Shown: positions 11,783 to 20,685 of the stretch, one piece after another
Position numbering within the stretch: position 1 is the first letter of the stretch
How the letters are laid out: every line of letters begins with the position of its first letter
Source: Faecalibacterium prausnitzii
Lineage (GTDB): Bacteria > Bacillota > Clostridia > Oscillospirales > Ruminococcaceae
Direction: 5' to 3'
Length of the DNA: 64,000 bases
Assembly: GCA_004558805.1 (NCBI GenBank)
Contig: SFDE01000002.1
Coordinates: forward strand, 112,356 to 176,355
The notes under the pieces: model-generated
Seen by the model: only the letters and a program-made list of their open reading frames with translations
Databases searched by the model: none
What the model was told of the DNA's origin: nothing
Program-made: the position numbers and the translations under genes

Positions 11783-11895
11783 CCAGTTTTCTGAATCGTA
11801 TTCATGTTTCTAAGGAGAGTCACCCTGTGAGACACACATTCCGAAAATGAGGTCATCCAAGGAGAAGAGGCTTATGACTCCGAAGAAGTAAGTAT

Positions 11896-11942
11896 CCAGC
11901 CGGACGAGGGCTTGCAACCGCCTCGTCCGGCTGGTTTTTTTG
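11896..11942 (+). terminator. Intrinsic terminator of the 11.3 kb RNA unit
   Basis: CCAGCCGGACGAGG and CCTCGTCCGGCTGG form a perfect 14-bp stem with an 11-nt loop, followed by eight T. It starts 5 nt after the last mini-ORF stop. Confidence 0.92.
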
Positions 11943-12130
11943 TTTTGCGGGAGGGGCACCTTCCGCCTTTCTTTTTGCTTTTCCTGTCCGGAAGCGCCGG
12001 CAGCCCTCCCCCTGCTTTCCTCTGCCCCGGCAGTCCCTCCAAAACAGACATTTTTCACATTTTACAGTTGAATTCAGTTTTTGTTTTTTCACCCCCTATG
12101 GTATACTGGTAAAAAAAGGAGGTGCATTTT

Positions 12131-12448
12131 ATGCGGTTGGCTTTTTCCTGGTGGCAGCTCTTTGACATTCTTTTGAGCATTTTATGGCTGGTCTCCGGCG
12201 TCCGTGATCTTATGGGCAAAGACCCTCTGATCCGTCTGCCCTTCAACCAGTACGAACGGGACCCGGGGTACCGTGCCTTCTGGCAGAAAAAGAACGGCGT
12301 GTTTTATCTGCTCAACAGCATCACCTTTCTGATCTTGACCTTCACACCCGTTACATCGCTGATCTACCGTATCATCTTCGGCATCGCCATCGCGGGAGAT
12401 CTTCTCTATCTGGTTGCCTACGAAGCATGGGAACACAGTGCGGACTGA
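12131..12448 (+). CDS. Small membrane protein, unknown
   Basis: 105 residues from the ATG at 12131, which has AGGAGGTG 6 nt upstream (a GTG at 12122 is inside that SD). A hydrophobic N-terminal segment (WWQLFDILLSILWLVSGVRDL) and a second region FYLLNSITFLILTFTPVTSLIYRIIFGIAIAGDLLYLVAYEAW. Not recognised. It is followed after 18 nt by another small membrane protein with the same W/L-x-x-x-GxRDL motif, so the pair may be diverged duplicates working together. Confidence 0.7.
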   Translation: MRLAFSWWQLFDILLSILWLVSGVRDLMGKDPLIRLPFNQYERDPGYRAFWQKKNGVFYLLNSITFLILTFTPVTSLIYRIIFGIAIAGDLLYLVAYEAWEHSAD

Positions 12449-12466
12449 GCCGCCGGGAGGTGCCCT

Positions 12467-12778
12467 ATGAGGCTGGATCTTTCCGATTTTAACTGGATCA
12501 CCGCCGTGCTGGGTGCCCTGATCTTATACCGGGGCATTCGGGACCTGTACAATGGCACCGGCAGCCGCTGGCGCTATGAGGACGAAAAGAAGAATTTCTA
12601 CCGATTTTACGGCATCGTATCCATCCTCTGTGGTGCCTTTCTGCTGGTGGGCAGCTTCCGCCCAAAGATCGAGCCCCTGTGCTCTATTTTGATGGCGGCA
12701 GCGCTGCTTGCCTGCTTTAGTCTGCTGATCTCCAATCTGTGCTACCACCTGAGCAATGACAAAAAAGATAAAAAGTAG
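12467..12778 (+). CDS. Small membrane protein, unknown, paired with preceding gene
   Basis: 103 residues with GGGAGGTG 5 nt before the ATG. Three hydrophobic stretches: ITAVLGALILYRGIRDL, FYGIVSILCGAFLLVGSF and PLCSILMAAALLACFSLLISNLCY; the tail is Lys-rich (NDKKDKK). It shares the GxRDL motif after its first membrane helix with the gene upstream. Function unknown. Confidence 0.7.
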   Translation: MRLDLSDFNWITAVLGALILYRGIRDLYNGTGSRWRYEDEKKNFYRFYGIVSILCGAFLLVGSFRPKIEPLCSILMAAALLACFSLLISNLCYHLSNDKKDKK

Positions 12779-12790
12779 CTTTCTCTCCTC

Positions 12791-12819
12791 TTGCGCTTGC
12801 CTTCTCATCCTGTTACAAT
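12791..12819 (+). promoter_or_regulatory. Predicted promoter of the Dabb gene
   Basis: TTGCGC, 17 bp, TACAAT (12814-12819), 25 bp before the ATG at 12844. Confidence 0.55.
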
Positions 12820-12843
12820 GAGAAAAAACGCAGGAGGTTTTTT

Positions 12844-13146
12844 ATGGTAAAGCACATTATTCTCTGGCAGCTGAAGGACGAGCTTTCCGACGCCGAAAAG
12901 GCAGTGGTCAAGGCTGAAGCTAAGGCAGGTCTGGAAAGTCTTGCCGGCAAGATCCCGGGACTGGTGGACATCCGGGTAAACATCAACGCCCTGCCTTCTT
13001 CCAACGCCGACATGATGCTGGACACTACCTTTGAGACTGCCGAGGCTCTCAAGGGCTATTCCACCCATCCGGAGCACGTGGCGGTGGCAAACAGCAAGGT
13101 GCGTCCCTTCTACAAAAACCGGGTCTGCCTGGATTTTGAGGTTTGA
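12844..13146 (+). CDS. Dabb-family protein (stress-response A/B barrel)
   Basis: 100 residues. MVKHIILWQLKDELSDAEK and the C-terminal HPEHVAVANSKVRPFYKNRVCLDFEV are characteristic of the dimeric alpha/beta-barrel Dabb fold. The SD CAGGAGG precedes the ATG. Members are small, often of unknown enzymatic role; no catalytic assignment is possible here. Ends 3 nt before the promoter of the metG leader. Confidence 0.9.
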   Translation: MVKHIILWQLKDELSDAEKAVVKAEAKAGLESLAGKIPGLVDIRVNINALPSSNADMMLDTTFETAEALKGYSTHPEHVAVANSKVRPFYKNRVCLDFEV

Positions 13147-13148
13147 GG

Positions 13149-13177
13149 TTGACAAACCTGCCCTTTTTGCGTATTAT
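13149..13177 (+). promoter_or_regulatory. Promoter of the metG T-box leader
   Basis: TTGACA (13149-13154), 17 bp, TATTAT (13172-13177). Confidence 0.8.
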
Positions 13178-13183
13178 AGACGT

Positions 13184-13475
13184 AATAGTGTAAATTGGCT
13201 TTGAAGAGAAGAGTACGCTTTGTCTGCGCATTACAGAAAGCCCGAAGGATGGGACCGGGCATGCTGCGCAAAGCCGAAGATGGTCTCTGAGCTGCACGGG
13301 TGAGGCTTTGGTCCAGCCCGTGACGGGATGACGCCCGTTACAGCGTTCCGCCGGGCAGCTGTCCGGCGCACAAGGCTGCGGCTCTGCTGCGGCGAAACAA
13401 GGTGGTACCACGAAAGTGTAAGGCTCTCGTCCTTGTCCGGCAAAGATGCCGGTCAGGACGGGGCTTTTTTCGTTG
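13184..13475 (+). promoter_or_regulatory. T-box riboswitch, Met specifier (metG leader)
   Basis: The T-box core GGTGGTACCACG is at 13401-13412, followed by a terminator (CGTCC...CCGGCaaagatGCCGG...GGACG, TTTTTT to 13472). Aligning the Stem I specifier region with the two other T-boxes in this window (NNN-R-YC-N-x-TGAG) puts the specifier at 13280-13282, ATG, which agrees with the downstream methionyl-tRNA synthetase. Uncharged tRNA-Met should favour antitermination. Confidence 0.9.
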
Positions 13476-13508
13476 TAACGCCAAATGGAAAGGAAGAGGA
13501 ACGACCCC

Positions 13509-15503
13509 ATGAGCGAACACAAGACATTCTATATCACCACACCTATTTATTATCCCAGCGACAAGCTGCACATCGGTCACAGCTACACCACCGTGGCATG
13601 CGATGCTCTGGCACGGTTCAAGCGGATGCAGGGCTACGACGTCATGTTCCTGACCGGCACCGACGAACACGGACAGAAGATCCAGGACAAGGCAGCCGAC
13701 GCCGGCGTGACCCCCAAGGAGTACGTGGACAAGATCGTTGCCACCGTCAAGGATCTGTGGAAGCTGCTGGACGTGAGCTACGACCGGTTCATCCGTACCA
13801 CCGACGACTACCATATGGAAAGCTGCCAGAAGATCTTTACCAAGCTCTACGAGCAGGGAGACATCTACAAGGGCGAGTACATCGGTCACTACTGCAAGCC
13901 CTGCGAGAGCTTTTGGACTGACAGCCAGCTGGTGGACGGCAAGTGCCCCGACTGCGGTCGTGAGGTCTACGATGCCCACGAGGAGGCATACTTCTTCAAG
14001 ACCAGCAAGTACGCCGACCGTCTGCTGAAGCTCTACGAGGAGAACCCCCAGTTCATCCAGCCCGAGAGCCGTAAGAACGAGATGATCGCCTTTATCAAGC
14101 AGGGTCTGCAGGACACCTGTGTGTCCCGTACCTCGGTAAAGTGGGGCATCCCTGTTCCCTTTGATCCCAAGCACACCATGTACGTGTGGGTGGACGCCCT
14201 GAGCAACTATATCTCCGCTCTGGGCTACGGCAATAAGACCTACCACGACTACGACAAGTTCTGGCCCGCCGATCTCCACATGGTGGGCAAAGAGATCCTG
14301 CGGTTCCACACCATCCTGTGGCCTGCCATGCTGATGGCACTGGACCTGCCCCTGCCCAAGCGGGTGTTTGGTCACGGCTGGCTGCTGATGAATGGCGGCA
14401 AGATGTCCAAGTCTGTGGGCAATGTGGTGGACCCGGTGATCCTCTGCGACCGCTACGGCGTGGACTCCATCCGCTACTTCCTGCTGCGGGAGATCCCCTT
14501 TGGCAACGACGGCATGTTCACTAACGAGGCACTGATCAACCGTATCAACAGCGATCTGGCAAACGATCTGGGCAACCTGCTGAGCCGCACGGTCGCCATG
14601 TGCGAGAAGTACTTTGGCGGCACCGTCCACTACGTGCCGGGCACCGAGTCCATCGACACCGAGCTGGAGACCATGATCAACGGTCTGCTGGAAAAGGTCA
14701 CCGCCGACATGGACAACCTGACCATTCCTCAGGCGCTGATGGAGATCTTTGCGGTGATCCAGCGCGCCAACAAGTACATTGACGAGACCGCTCCCTGGGC
14801 GCTGGCAAAGGACGAGGCAAACAAGGCACGGCTGGAAAGCGTGCTGTACCACCTGTGCGAGGCACTGCGTGTGTGCGGCATCCTGCTGAACGCTTACCTG
14901 CCCTCTACCGCTCCCAAGATGATGGACCAGCTGGGTCTGGACGCCTCTGCTCTGGACCTTGCCAAGACCGTCTACGGCACACAGGAGAGCTACACCGTCC
15001 ACAAGGGCGACGCTCTGTTCCCCCGCATCGACGTGGCAAAGGAGGTCGCCCACCTGAAGGAAGAGGACGAGAAGCGCAAGGCTGCCGCCCTCGCCGCTAA
15101 CAAGGCAAAGGCGGAGGCAGAAAAGGCTGCTGCCGCCCCCGCCGAGAGCAGCGTGGACTTTACCCACGAGGAGGAGATCGACTTTGACGCCTTCTGCAAG
15201 GTGGAGCTGCGGGTGGCAGAAGTGCGTGCCTGCGAGAACCTGAAGGAGAGCAAGAAGCTGCTGCACCTCACCGTCTTTGACGGCGAGCGGGAGCGCTGCA
15301 TCCTGTCCGGCATTGCCAAGTGGTTCAAGCCGGAAGATCTCATCGGCAAAAAGCTGGGCATCGTGTGCAACCTTGCCCCCCGTCCCATGATGAAGGGCAA
15401 GTATGTCAGCGAGGGCATGATCTTTGCCGCCGACACCGCGGACGGTGGCTGCTCCATTGCCTTCTACGGAGACGATACGCCCGTAGGCAGCCGCATCCAC
15501 TGA
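13509..15503 (+). CDS. metG: Methionyl-tRNA synthetase with C-terminal tRNA-binding domain
   Basis: 664 residues. The HIGH motif is LHIGHSY, the zinc knuckle is CKPCESF...CPDCGRE, and the KMSKS loop is KMSKSVGNV. A Lys/Ala-rich linker (~residues 515-545) leads to an EMAPII/Trbp111-like domain (FDAFCKVELRVAEVRACENL ... MMKGKYVSEGMIFAA). The start at 13509 follows GAGGA; an ATG at 13485 has no SD. Charges tRNA-Met; regulated by the T-box immediately upstream. Confidence 0.98.
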   Translation: MSEHKTFYITTPIYYPSDKLHIGHSYTTVACDALARFKRMQGYDVMFLTGTDEHGQKIQDKAADAGVTPKEYVDKIVATVKDLWKLLDVSYDRFIRTTDDYHMESCQKIFTKLYEQGDIYKGEYIGHYCKPCESFWTDSQLVDGKCPDCGREVYDAHEEAYFFKTSKYADRLLKLYEENPQFIQPESRKNEMIAFIKQGLQDTCVSRTSVKWGIPVPFDPKHTMYVWVDALSNYISALGYGNKTYHDYDKFWPADLHMVGKEILRFHTILWPAMLMALDLPLPKRVFGHGWLLMNGGKMSKSVGNVVDPVILCDRYGVDSIRYFLLREIPFGNDGMFTNEALINRINSDLANDLGNLLSRTVAMCEKYFGGTVHYVPGTESIDTELETMINGLLEKVTADMDNLTIPQALMEIFAVIQRANKYIDETAPWALAKDEANKARLESVLYHLCEALRVCGILLNAYLPSTAPKMMDQLGLDASALDLAKTVYGTQESYTVHKGDALFPRIDVAKEVAHLKEEDEKRKAAALAANKAKAEAEKAAAAPAESSVDFTHEEEIDFDAFCKVELRVAEVRACENLKESKKLLHLTVFDGERERCILSGIAKWFKPEDLIGKKLGIVCNLAPRPMMKGKYVSEGMIFAADTADGGCSIAFYGDDTPVGSRIH

Positions 15504-15531
15504 TCATCTGCAACTGACCCGGAGGTATATC

Positions 15532-16491
15532 ATGCAAACCGATACTGCAGCACGGGCTGCAAAGCTGGACAAGGTCTTTGGCACCCCCGCCTGCGCCGTA
15601 CTGCTGGCGATTTTGTGCAATGTGCTGTGGGGTTCCGCCTTTCCCTTTATCAAGATGGGCTACCGGCTGTTTGAGATCCAATCCAGCAACACTTCTTCCA
15701 TCCTCTGCTTTGCAGGGGTGCGGTTCATGCTGGGCAGCCTCATCGTGCTGTTCGGCAGTACTCTGCTGCAGGGCAGCTTTCCCCGGATGCCCCGGGGCAG
15801 GGTGGCGGCAGAGTGCTGTGCACTGGGGCTGTGGCAGACCACGACCCAGTACGCCTTTTACTATGTGGCGGTGGCGATGCTCACCGGCGCTTTTGGCGGC
15901 ATCCTCAACAGCACCCAGAGCTTTCTGGGGGTCATTCTGGCGCACTTCCTCTATGGCAAGGCAGACCGCATGACCCCTGCCAAGGTGTTGGGCTGCGCCA
16001 TAGGCTTTGCCGGCGTGCTCATCGGCACTCTGGGCAACCACGGCAGTGGCAGCGGGCTGGGCGTGTTCTGCATGATGGCGGCAACCGTCATCTTCACTCT
16101 GTCCGGTCCCTGGAATAAGTCGGTGACCCGGAAGGCAGACAGCTTCTCCGTGTGCTTCATCAACCTGTTTGTAGGTGGTGCAGCACTGTTTGTGCTGGGC
16201 ACTGTCACCGGCGGACGGCTGAACCATTTTACCCCTGTGGGCATTCTGGTTTTGCTGGTCCTTGCCTTTATCAGCGGTGCAGGCTACCTGCTGTGGGCGC
16301 TGCTGATGAAGAACAATCCTGTCAGCCGCATTGCCATCTTTGGCTTTGTGAACCCGGTGGTCAACGTGCTGCTCAGTGCGGCGCTCAACGGGGAGCCCCT
16401 GTTCCGCTGGCAGTATCTGGCAGCGCTTGCCGCTGTCTGCGCGGGCATCTGGCTGGTGAACAAGGCTCCCGCCCAGAAGGTGGAACCATGA
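15532..16491 (+). CDS. DMT-superfamily EamA transporter
   Basis: 319 residues with about ten hydrophobic segments in two similar halves, each EamA-like; FGFVNPVVNVLLSAALNGEPL is the typical motif before the penultimate helix. Probably a metabolite exporter in the cytoplasmic membrane; substrate unknown. GGAGGT precedes the ATG. The stop overlaps the tatD-like start (ATGA). Confidence 0.88.
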   Translation: MQTDTAARAAKLDKVFGTPACAVLLAILCNVLWGSAFPFIKMGYRLFEIQSSNTSSILCFAGVRFMLGSLIVLFGSTLLQGSFPRMPRGRVAAECCALGLWQTTTQYAFYYVAVAMLTGAFGGILNSTQSFLGVILAHFLYGKADRMTPAKVLGCAIGFAGVLIGTLGNHGSGSGLGVFCMMAATVIFTLSGPWNKSVTRKADSFSVCFINLFVGGAALFVLGTVTGGRLNHFTPVGILVLLVLAFISGAGYLLWALLMKNNPVSRIAIFGFVNPVVNVLLSAALNGEPLFRWQYLAALAAVCAGIWLVNKAPAQKVEP

Positions 16492-17321
16492 CGGGACCTA
16501 TCTTTGACACCCACGCCCACTACTGCGCCCGTGCCTTTGACCCGGACCGCTACGCCCTGCTGGACAGCCTGCCCGGCAAGGGGGTGGTGGGGGTCTGCGA
16601 GCAGGCGACCCATTCCGGGGATGCTCCCCGAGTGCTGGAACTGGCGCACCGGTATCCCTGGGTCTATGCCGCCATCGGCATCCACCCGGAAAGCCTCCTT
16701 GCCCCGGAGGACTGCGGCGAGGAGGGCGCTGCCCCCACCGTGTCGGTGTACGGCGGCGACTGGGCGGCGGAGCTCCGCACTCTTGCCCCCCTTTACGAGG
16801 ACCCCAAGGTGGTGGCTGTGGGCGAGTGCGGGCTGGACTACCACTGGCCGGTGCCCAGGGAGGCTCAGCTGGCTATGTTTGAGGCGCATCTGCGGCTGGC
16901 ACTGGAGCTGGACAAGCCCATCATCGTCCACGACCGCAACGCCCATGCCGATGTCTACGCCCTATTGGACCGCTACCGTCCCACCGGCATCGTCCACTGC
17001 TATTCCGGCAGCGCCGAGGATGCCCTGCGGCTGGCGGCGCAGGGATTGATGATCGGTTTTGGCGGCGCCTGCACCTTCAAGGGGGCAAAGCGTGCGGCAA
17101 AGGCGATCACCGCCCTGCCCATGGAAAGCATCGTGCTGGAGACCGACTGCCCTTACATGGCACCGGAACCGGTGCGGGGCAGCCGCTGCGACAGCTCCCT
17201 GATCCGCTATGTAGGGGAATACATCGCCCAGCTGAAGGGGCTATCCCCGGAAGAAGTCTTTTCCATCACGGCGGAAAATGCCCGCCGTGTCTACCGTATT
17301 CCTGCCAGTTGCGGGGTGTAA
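16488..17321 (+). CDS. TatD-family metal-dependent hydrolase
   Basis: 277 residues. Metal ligands are visible: FDTHAHY near the start, the Glu of VGECGLDYHW, His in IIVHDRNAH, the HCYSG motif, and the final Asp in LETDCPYMAP. TatD enzymes are cytoplasmic Mg-dependent DNases/hydrolases. It begins within the stop of the EamA gene. Paralogues exist, so no specific symbol is given. Confidence 0.9.
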   Translation: MTGPIFDTHAHYCARAFDPDRYALLDSLPGKGVVGVCEQATHSGDAPRVLELAHRYPWVYAAIGIHPESLLAPEDCGEEGAAPTVSVYGGDWAAELRTLAPLYEDPKVVAVGECGLDYHWPVPREAQLAMFEAHLRLALELDKPIIVHDRNAHADVYALLDRYRPTGIVHCYSGSAEDALRLAAQGLMIGFGGACTFKGAKRAAKAITALPMESIVLETDCPYMAPEPVRGSRCDSSLIRYVGEYIAQLKGLSPEEVFSITAENARRVYRIPASCGV

Positions 17322-17382
17322 ATTCCTCGCTTCTGTATAAATCAAAAGCAATGCTACAAAGAGTTATAAAGGAGAATGTACC

Positions 17383-17616
17383 ATGAAGGCAAGAATCCCC
17401 AAACACCGCGAGTTCATCATCAACTTCCCCGACAGCGTGGACCAGAACAAGGCAAACGAGGGCTGGGCAAAGCTGCAGCAGATCGTGGAGGACTACAAGA
17501 AGGCACACAACGGCGCTTCCGTCTACGCCCCCACCTTCATCGAGGACTGCGAGCCTGAGGTGAAGAAGCTGCAGGAAGAGTACGGCTTTGAGTACACTGT
17601 GGAATACGTTCAGTAA
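17383..17616 (+). CDS. Small conserved protein, unknown
   Basis: 77 residues, AAAGGAG 8 nt before ATG. Highly charged and soluble: MKARIPKHREFIINFP, then two helices and a final strand YGFEYTVEYVQ. Not recognised; a compact alpha/beta fold is plausible. Followed directly by a strong bidirectional terminator. Confidence 0.75.
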   Translation: MKARIPKHREFIINFPDSVDQNKANEGWAKLQQIVEDYKKAHNGASVYAPTFIEDCEPEVKKLQEEYGFEYTVEYVQ

Positions 17617-17627
17617 TTTCTGACAGC

Positions 17628-17667
17628 AAAAATCCCCTCTGCACTTTCGTGCAGGGGGGATTTTTTG
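17628..17667. terminator. Bidirectional intrinsic terminator
   Basis: AAAAATCCCC-TCTGCAC-TTTC-GTGCAGGGGGATTTTTT. Serves the small plus-strand gene and the minus-strand ABC operon. Confidence 0.9.
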
Positions 17668-17690
17668 TACTCTTTGGATATCTTTGGGGG

Positions 17691-18509
17691 TTACTGTTCC
17701 ACCTTGCTCAGAAGAATGCGGTCGTTGTCCAGAGTCTTGCCGGCATTCAGGCGGAACTTTTCCAGCAGGTCGTCCACCGTCATGCGGCTGCGCTCCTCGC
17801 CCTGCACGTCAAACACGATGCGTCCGGCATCCATCATCAGGGTGCGGTTGCCCAGCTCCAGTGCCTGATGCATATTGTGGGTGACCATAAGGCAGGTGAT
17901 CTTTTTCTCTGCCACGATGGTCCGGGTAAGCGCCAGCACCTTCTCGGCGGTGGCAGGGTCCAGAGCGGCGGTATGCTCGTCCAGCAGCAGCAGTCTGGGG
18001 GTCACAAGGGTCGCCATCAGCAGGGTCAGCGCCTGCCGCTGTCCGCCGGAAAGCAGCCCCACCGGCTGCTTCATCCGGTCCTCCAGCCCCATATCCAGCA
18101 GCGCCAGCTTTTCCCTGAAAAGCTCCTTATCCTTCCGGGAGATGCGGGAGAAGATGGCGTGGGGGGCGGTGCCCGCACGGAGATATGCCAGGGCAAGGTT
18201 CTCCTCAATGGTCATGTTGGGGGCGGTGCCTTTTAAGGGATCCTGAAACAGGTGTCCGATGACCTTGCTGCGCCGGTGTTCCGGCTCAAAGGTAATGTCC
18301 TGCCCACCCAGCAGGATGCTGCCCTCGTCGGCGATAAAGCCGCCGGTGATGGCGTTGAACAGGGTGGATTTGCCTGCGCCGTTGGAGCCTACGATGGTGG
18401 CAAAGTCCCCTGCCTCCATCTGCAGGCTCACCCCGTTCAGCGCCACCTTTTCGTTGACGGTGCCGGGATTGAAGGTCTTGTGCAGGTCCTTGAGCTGTAG
18501 CATCTCCAT
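17691..18509 (-). CDS. ABC transporter ATPase (predicted tryptophan importer)
   Basis: 272 residues; the start MEMLQLKDLHKTF follows AAGGAGGG and lies one base after the permease stop. Walker A GSNGAGKST, signature LSGGQRQAL, Walker B RLLLLDEHTAALDP. Third gene of an importer resembling TrpXYZ; under the Trp T-box described at 20686-21002. The link to tryptophan comes from the T-box, not from the ATPase itself. Confidence 0.92.
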   Translation of the reverse strand: MEMLQLKDLHKTFNPGTVNEKVALNGVSLQMEAGDFATIVGSNGAGKSTLFNAITGGFIADEGSILLGGQDITFEPEHRRSKVIGHLFQDPLKGTAPNMTIEENLALAYLRAGTAPHAIFSRISRKDKELFREKLALLDMGLEDRMKQPVGLLSGGQRQALTLLMATLVTPRLLLLDEHTAALDPATAEKVLALTRTIVAEKKITCLMVTHNMHQALELGNRTLMMDAGRIVFDVQGEERSRMTVDDLLEKFRLNAGKTLDNDRILLSKVEQ

Positions 18510-18510
18510 C

Positions 18511-19452
18511 TTACTTTCCCTCCTTACCGGCAGCCCGGCGGGCACGGGCGGCATGCTTGCGTTTTTTAAAGGCGAAGTGTGCCTGAATGGCAGGCATGGA
18601 GATCGCCACGCCTACGATGATGGCGGACACCAGCTTCATGGCAGCCGCCGGAACATTGAACCGCAGTGCCACCGCCACGATGAACCGGTACAGGCAGCTG
18701 CCGAACACCACGCCCAGCACCCGGCGCACCATGGTGCGTTTGCCCACCAGCGTCTCCCCGATGATGAGGGATGCCAGCGCAATGGTGACCATACCGGTGC
18801 CTACGTTGATGTCGCAGCTTTTCTGGTACTGCGCCAGCAGACCGCCGGACAAAGCACACAGGGCACCGGAAATGCACAGCCCCACCGTGATGGTAAAGGC
18901 GGGGTTGATGCTGGATGCACGGACCATGGCGGTGTTGTCGCCGGTGGCACGGATGGAAAGCCCCAGCCGGGTGCCAAGGAAGCCCAGCATCGCCGCCCCG
19001 GCAATGCAGATGATGATCACTGCAAGGGCAAGCTTATACCAGCTGCCCAGAAAGCCCAGAGACTTCTTTGCGATGGAAAACACCGTGTCGGTCTTTACCA
19101 GCGACATGGTGGAGGAAAAGCCCATCACTGCCAGATTGATGGTGTACAGACCAGTGTTGACGATGATGCCTGCCATTATGCTCTCCACCCCCAGCCGGGT
19201 CTGGAGAAACGCCGTGACAAAGCCGGAGCACACGCCCGCCGCCATGGCGGCGACCAGCGCCAGGAAGGGGTGACCCATCAGTGCCACCTGACACGCCACG
19301 GCGCAGCCAAGGGTGAAGCAGCCGTCGGTGGACAGGTCTGCGATATTCAGGATGGAATAGCTCAAAAACAGCGCCAACGCCACAAGGGCGTAGATGCAGC
19401 CCAGTTCCAGCGCAGTCTGGATGACGTTCAGCGAAAAGATACTCGCCAGCAT
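18511..19452 (-). CDS. ABC transporter permease (branched-chain-type, predicted tryptophan)
   Basis: 313 residues with eight or more membrane segments and the BPD_transp_2 hallmark AVMGFSSTMSLV...LGTRLGLSIRATGDNTAMVRASSINP. The C-terminus is basic (KKRKHAARARRAAGKEGK). Second gene of the importer; separated from the binding-protein gene by a stable hairpin at 19489-19530. Confidence 0.92.
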   Translation of the reverse strand: MLASIFSLNVIQTALELGCIYALVALALFLSYSILNIADLSTDGCFTLGCAVACQVALMGHPFLALVAAMAAGVCSGFVTAFLQTRLGVESIMAGIIVNTGLYTINLAVMGFSSTMSLVKTDTVFSIAKKSLGFLGSWYKLALAVIIICIAGAAMLGFLGTRLGLSIRATGDNTAMVRASSINPAFTITVGLCISGALCALSGGLLAQYQKSCDINVGTGMVTIALASLIIGETLVGKRTMVRRVLGVVFGSCLYRFIVAVALRFNVPAAAMKLVSAIIVGVAISMPAIQAHFAFKKRKHAARARRAAGKEGK

Positions 19453-19488
19453 GTGTGTGCTCCTTTAAAGTCGGTGTATTTTTTATGC

Positions 19489-19530
19489 GGGCACGCCCTC
19501 CCGATCATCGCAAAGCAACGACCGGGAGGG
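19489..19530 (-). other. Stable intercistronic hairpin after the binding-protein gene
   Basis: GCCCTCCCG and CGGGAGGGC arms. There is no strong T-run, so it may stabilise the upstream mRNA or partially terminate, giving more binding protein than permease, a common arrangement. Confidence 0.6.
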
Positions 19531-19553
19531 CGAAATGCCTGTAGGATCGGTTT

Positions 19554-20651
19554 TTAGGAGAAGTTTTCTGCGGTGGTCACTTCCACCACCTCGGTGCAGT
19601 AGGGCTTGAATGCCGCCTTTACGGTCTCCAGGTCCAGCCCCAGTGCGGCGCAGGTCTCTGTGTTGATGGTGGCAATGCCGTTGTCAAAGGTCTGGTAGGG
19701 CAGGTCTGCGGTGGTCTTGACCTGGCACAACAGCTGCTCCACCATGTCGGCGGTAGCCTCGCCCAGCTGGACGTAGTCCACGCCGTAGCCCACAAAGGCA
19801 CCGTTCAGAGCAAAGCTGTCAGCACCGGTGTAGTGCTGGACTCCTGCCTCCAGAAAGCTCTCGTAGATGGACAGCTCGGCGGTCATGACGGTATTGTCGG
19901 TGGGGGTGAACACTGCCTTGATCCCGGCGGCGATCAGCGCATCCGCTGCCATCTGGACCTCGGCGGTGGTGGTGCCGTTCTTTTCGATGTACTTGATGCC
20001 CTTTTCGTCACAGAAAGCCTTTGCATCGGCGATCGCCTGGGTGGAAGCATCCTGGCTCAGGTCGTACAGCAGACCGATGGTGTCGATGTCCGGATTCACC
20101 GCCAGGATCAGGTTCATGATGGCGTCGGTGTTCAGAGCATCGGAGGTGCCGGTGATGTTCTCCTCGCCGTCAAAGCCGGCGGCGACGGGGTCGGTGACGG
20201 CGGAGTAGACCACCGGGATATCCGTGTCCTCCACGGCGGCAAGCATGGTGGCGGCGGTGGGGGTGGCAACTGCCACGATCACATCCACCTTATCTGCCAC
20301 AAGGTCTGCACCGATCTGGTTCAGGTTGGTCTGGTCTGCCTGCGCATTGGCGTAGTAATCGGTGTAGTCAAAGGTGACTCCCTTCTCCTTGCCCAGTGCG
20401 TCCAGACGGTTTTCTACCGACTCCACGATCTGGTTCAGGGAAGCGTGGTCCACGTAGTTGACGATGCCCACCTTGAAGCTCTGCCCTGCGGCGGCGGTGT
20501 CGGAGGCAGCTGCCGAGGAAGCTGCGGCGCTGGACGCCACCGAAGAGGCGGTGCTGCCGCCGCAGCCCGTAAGAGCAAGGGCAGAAGCAGCGGTGGCAGC
20601 GGCGGCTGCCTTCAGAAAGCTGCGGCGGGAGATCATGTTCAGGTTTTTCAT
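19554..20651 (-). CDS. ABC transporter substrate-binding lipoprotein (TrpX-like)
   Basis: 365 residues. The signal has twin arginines followed by a lipobox (ISRRSFLK...ALTGC), suggesting Tat-exported lipoprotein. The body matches the ABC_sub_bind family (FKVGIVNYVDHASLNQIVES; VAVATPTAATMLAA; VVYSAVTDPVAAG; FTPTDNTVMTA), which includes tryptophan/tyrosine binding proteins. An in-frame extension to 20870 runs through the T-box leader and is not coding. AAGGAG precedes the chosen ATG. Confidence 0.92.
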   Translation of the reverse strand: MKNLNMISRRSFLKAAAAATAASALALTGCGGSTASSVASSAAASSAAASDTAAAGQSFKVGIVNYVDHASLNQIVESVENRLDALGKEKGVTFDYTDYYANAQADQTNLNQIGADLVADKVDVIVAVATPTAATMLAAVEDTDIPVVYSAVTDPVAAGFDGEENITGTSDALNTDAIMNLILAVNPDIDTIGLLYDLSQDASTQAIADAKAFCDEKGIKYIEKNGTTTAEVQMAADALIAAGIKAVFTPTDNTVMTAELSIYESFLEAGVQHYTGADSFALNGAFVGYGVDYVQLGEATADMVEQLLCQVKTTADLPYQTFDNGIATINTETCAALGLDLETVKAAFKPYCTEVVEVTTAENFS

Positions 20652-20685
20652 AGTGGTTAACTCCTTTCCCGGAGCGGGCGGCAAA

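Larger units (their letters stand above)
11293..11942 (+). ncRNA. Candidate ~650-nt structured RNA or mini-ORF transcript, unknown function
   Basis: The unit is bounded by a consensus promoter and a perfect 14-bp terminator, yet lacks a plus-strand ORF longer than 35 codons. Its GC content is visibly lower than its neighbours. Structure signs: GAACCC...GGGTTC enclosing ACAGC...GCTGT (11381-11414), ACGGG/CCCGT (11445-11462), a 9-bp pairing of ATTCAAATA (11548) with TATTTGAAT (11607), and GTGGTA/TACCGC (11681-11719). It also has SD-preceded mini-ORFs: 11324-11419 (31 aa), 11450-11557 (35 aa), two Met-Tyr-stop units (11636, 11750), 11827-11850 and 11874-11891. Several lie in one frame interrupted by stops, so a decayed gene is the main alternative. 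I cannot match it to a named RNA class. Confidence 0.55.

Noticed and set aside
13338-15500. 720-codon open frame antisense to metG
   Set aside because: Exact shadow of metG; His/Val/Leu/Gly-biased composition, no domain.
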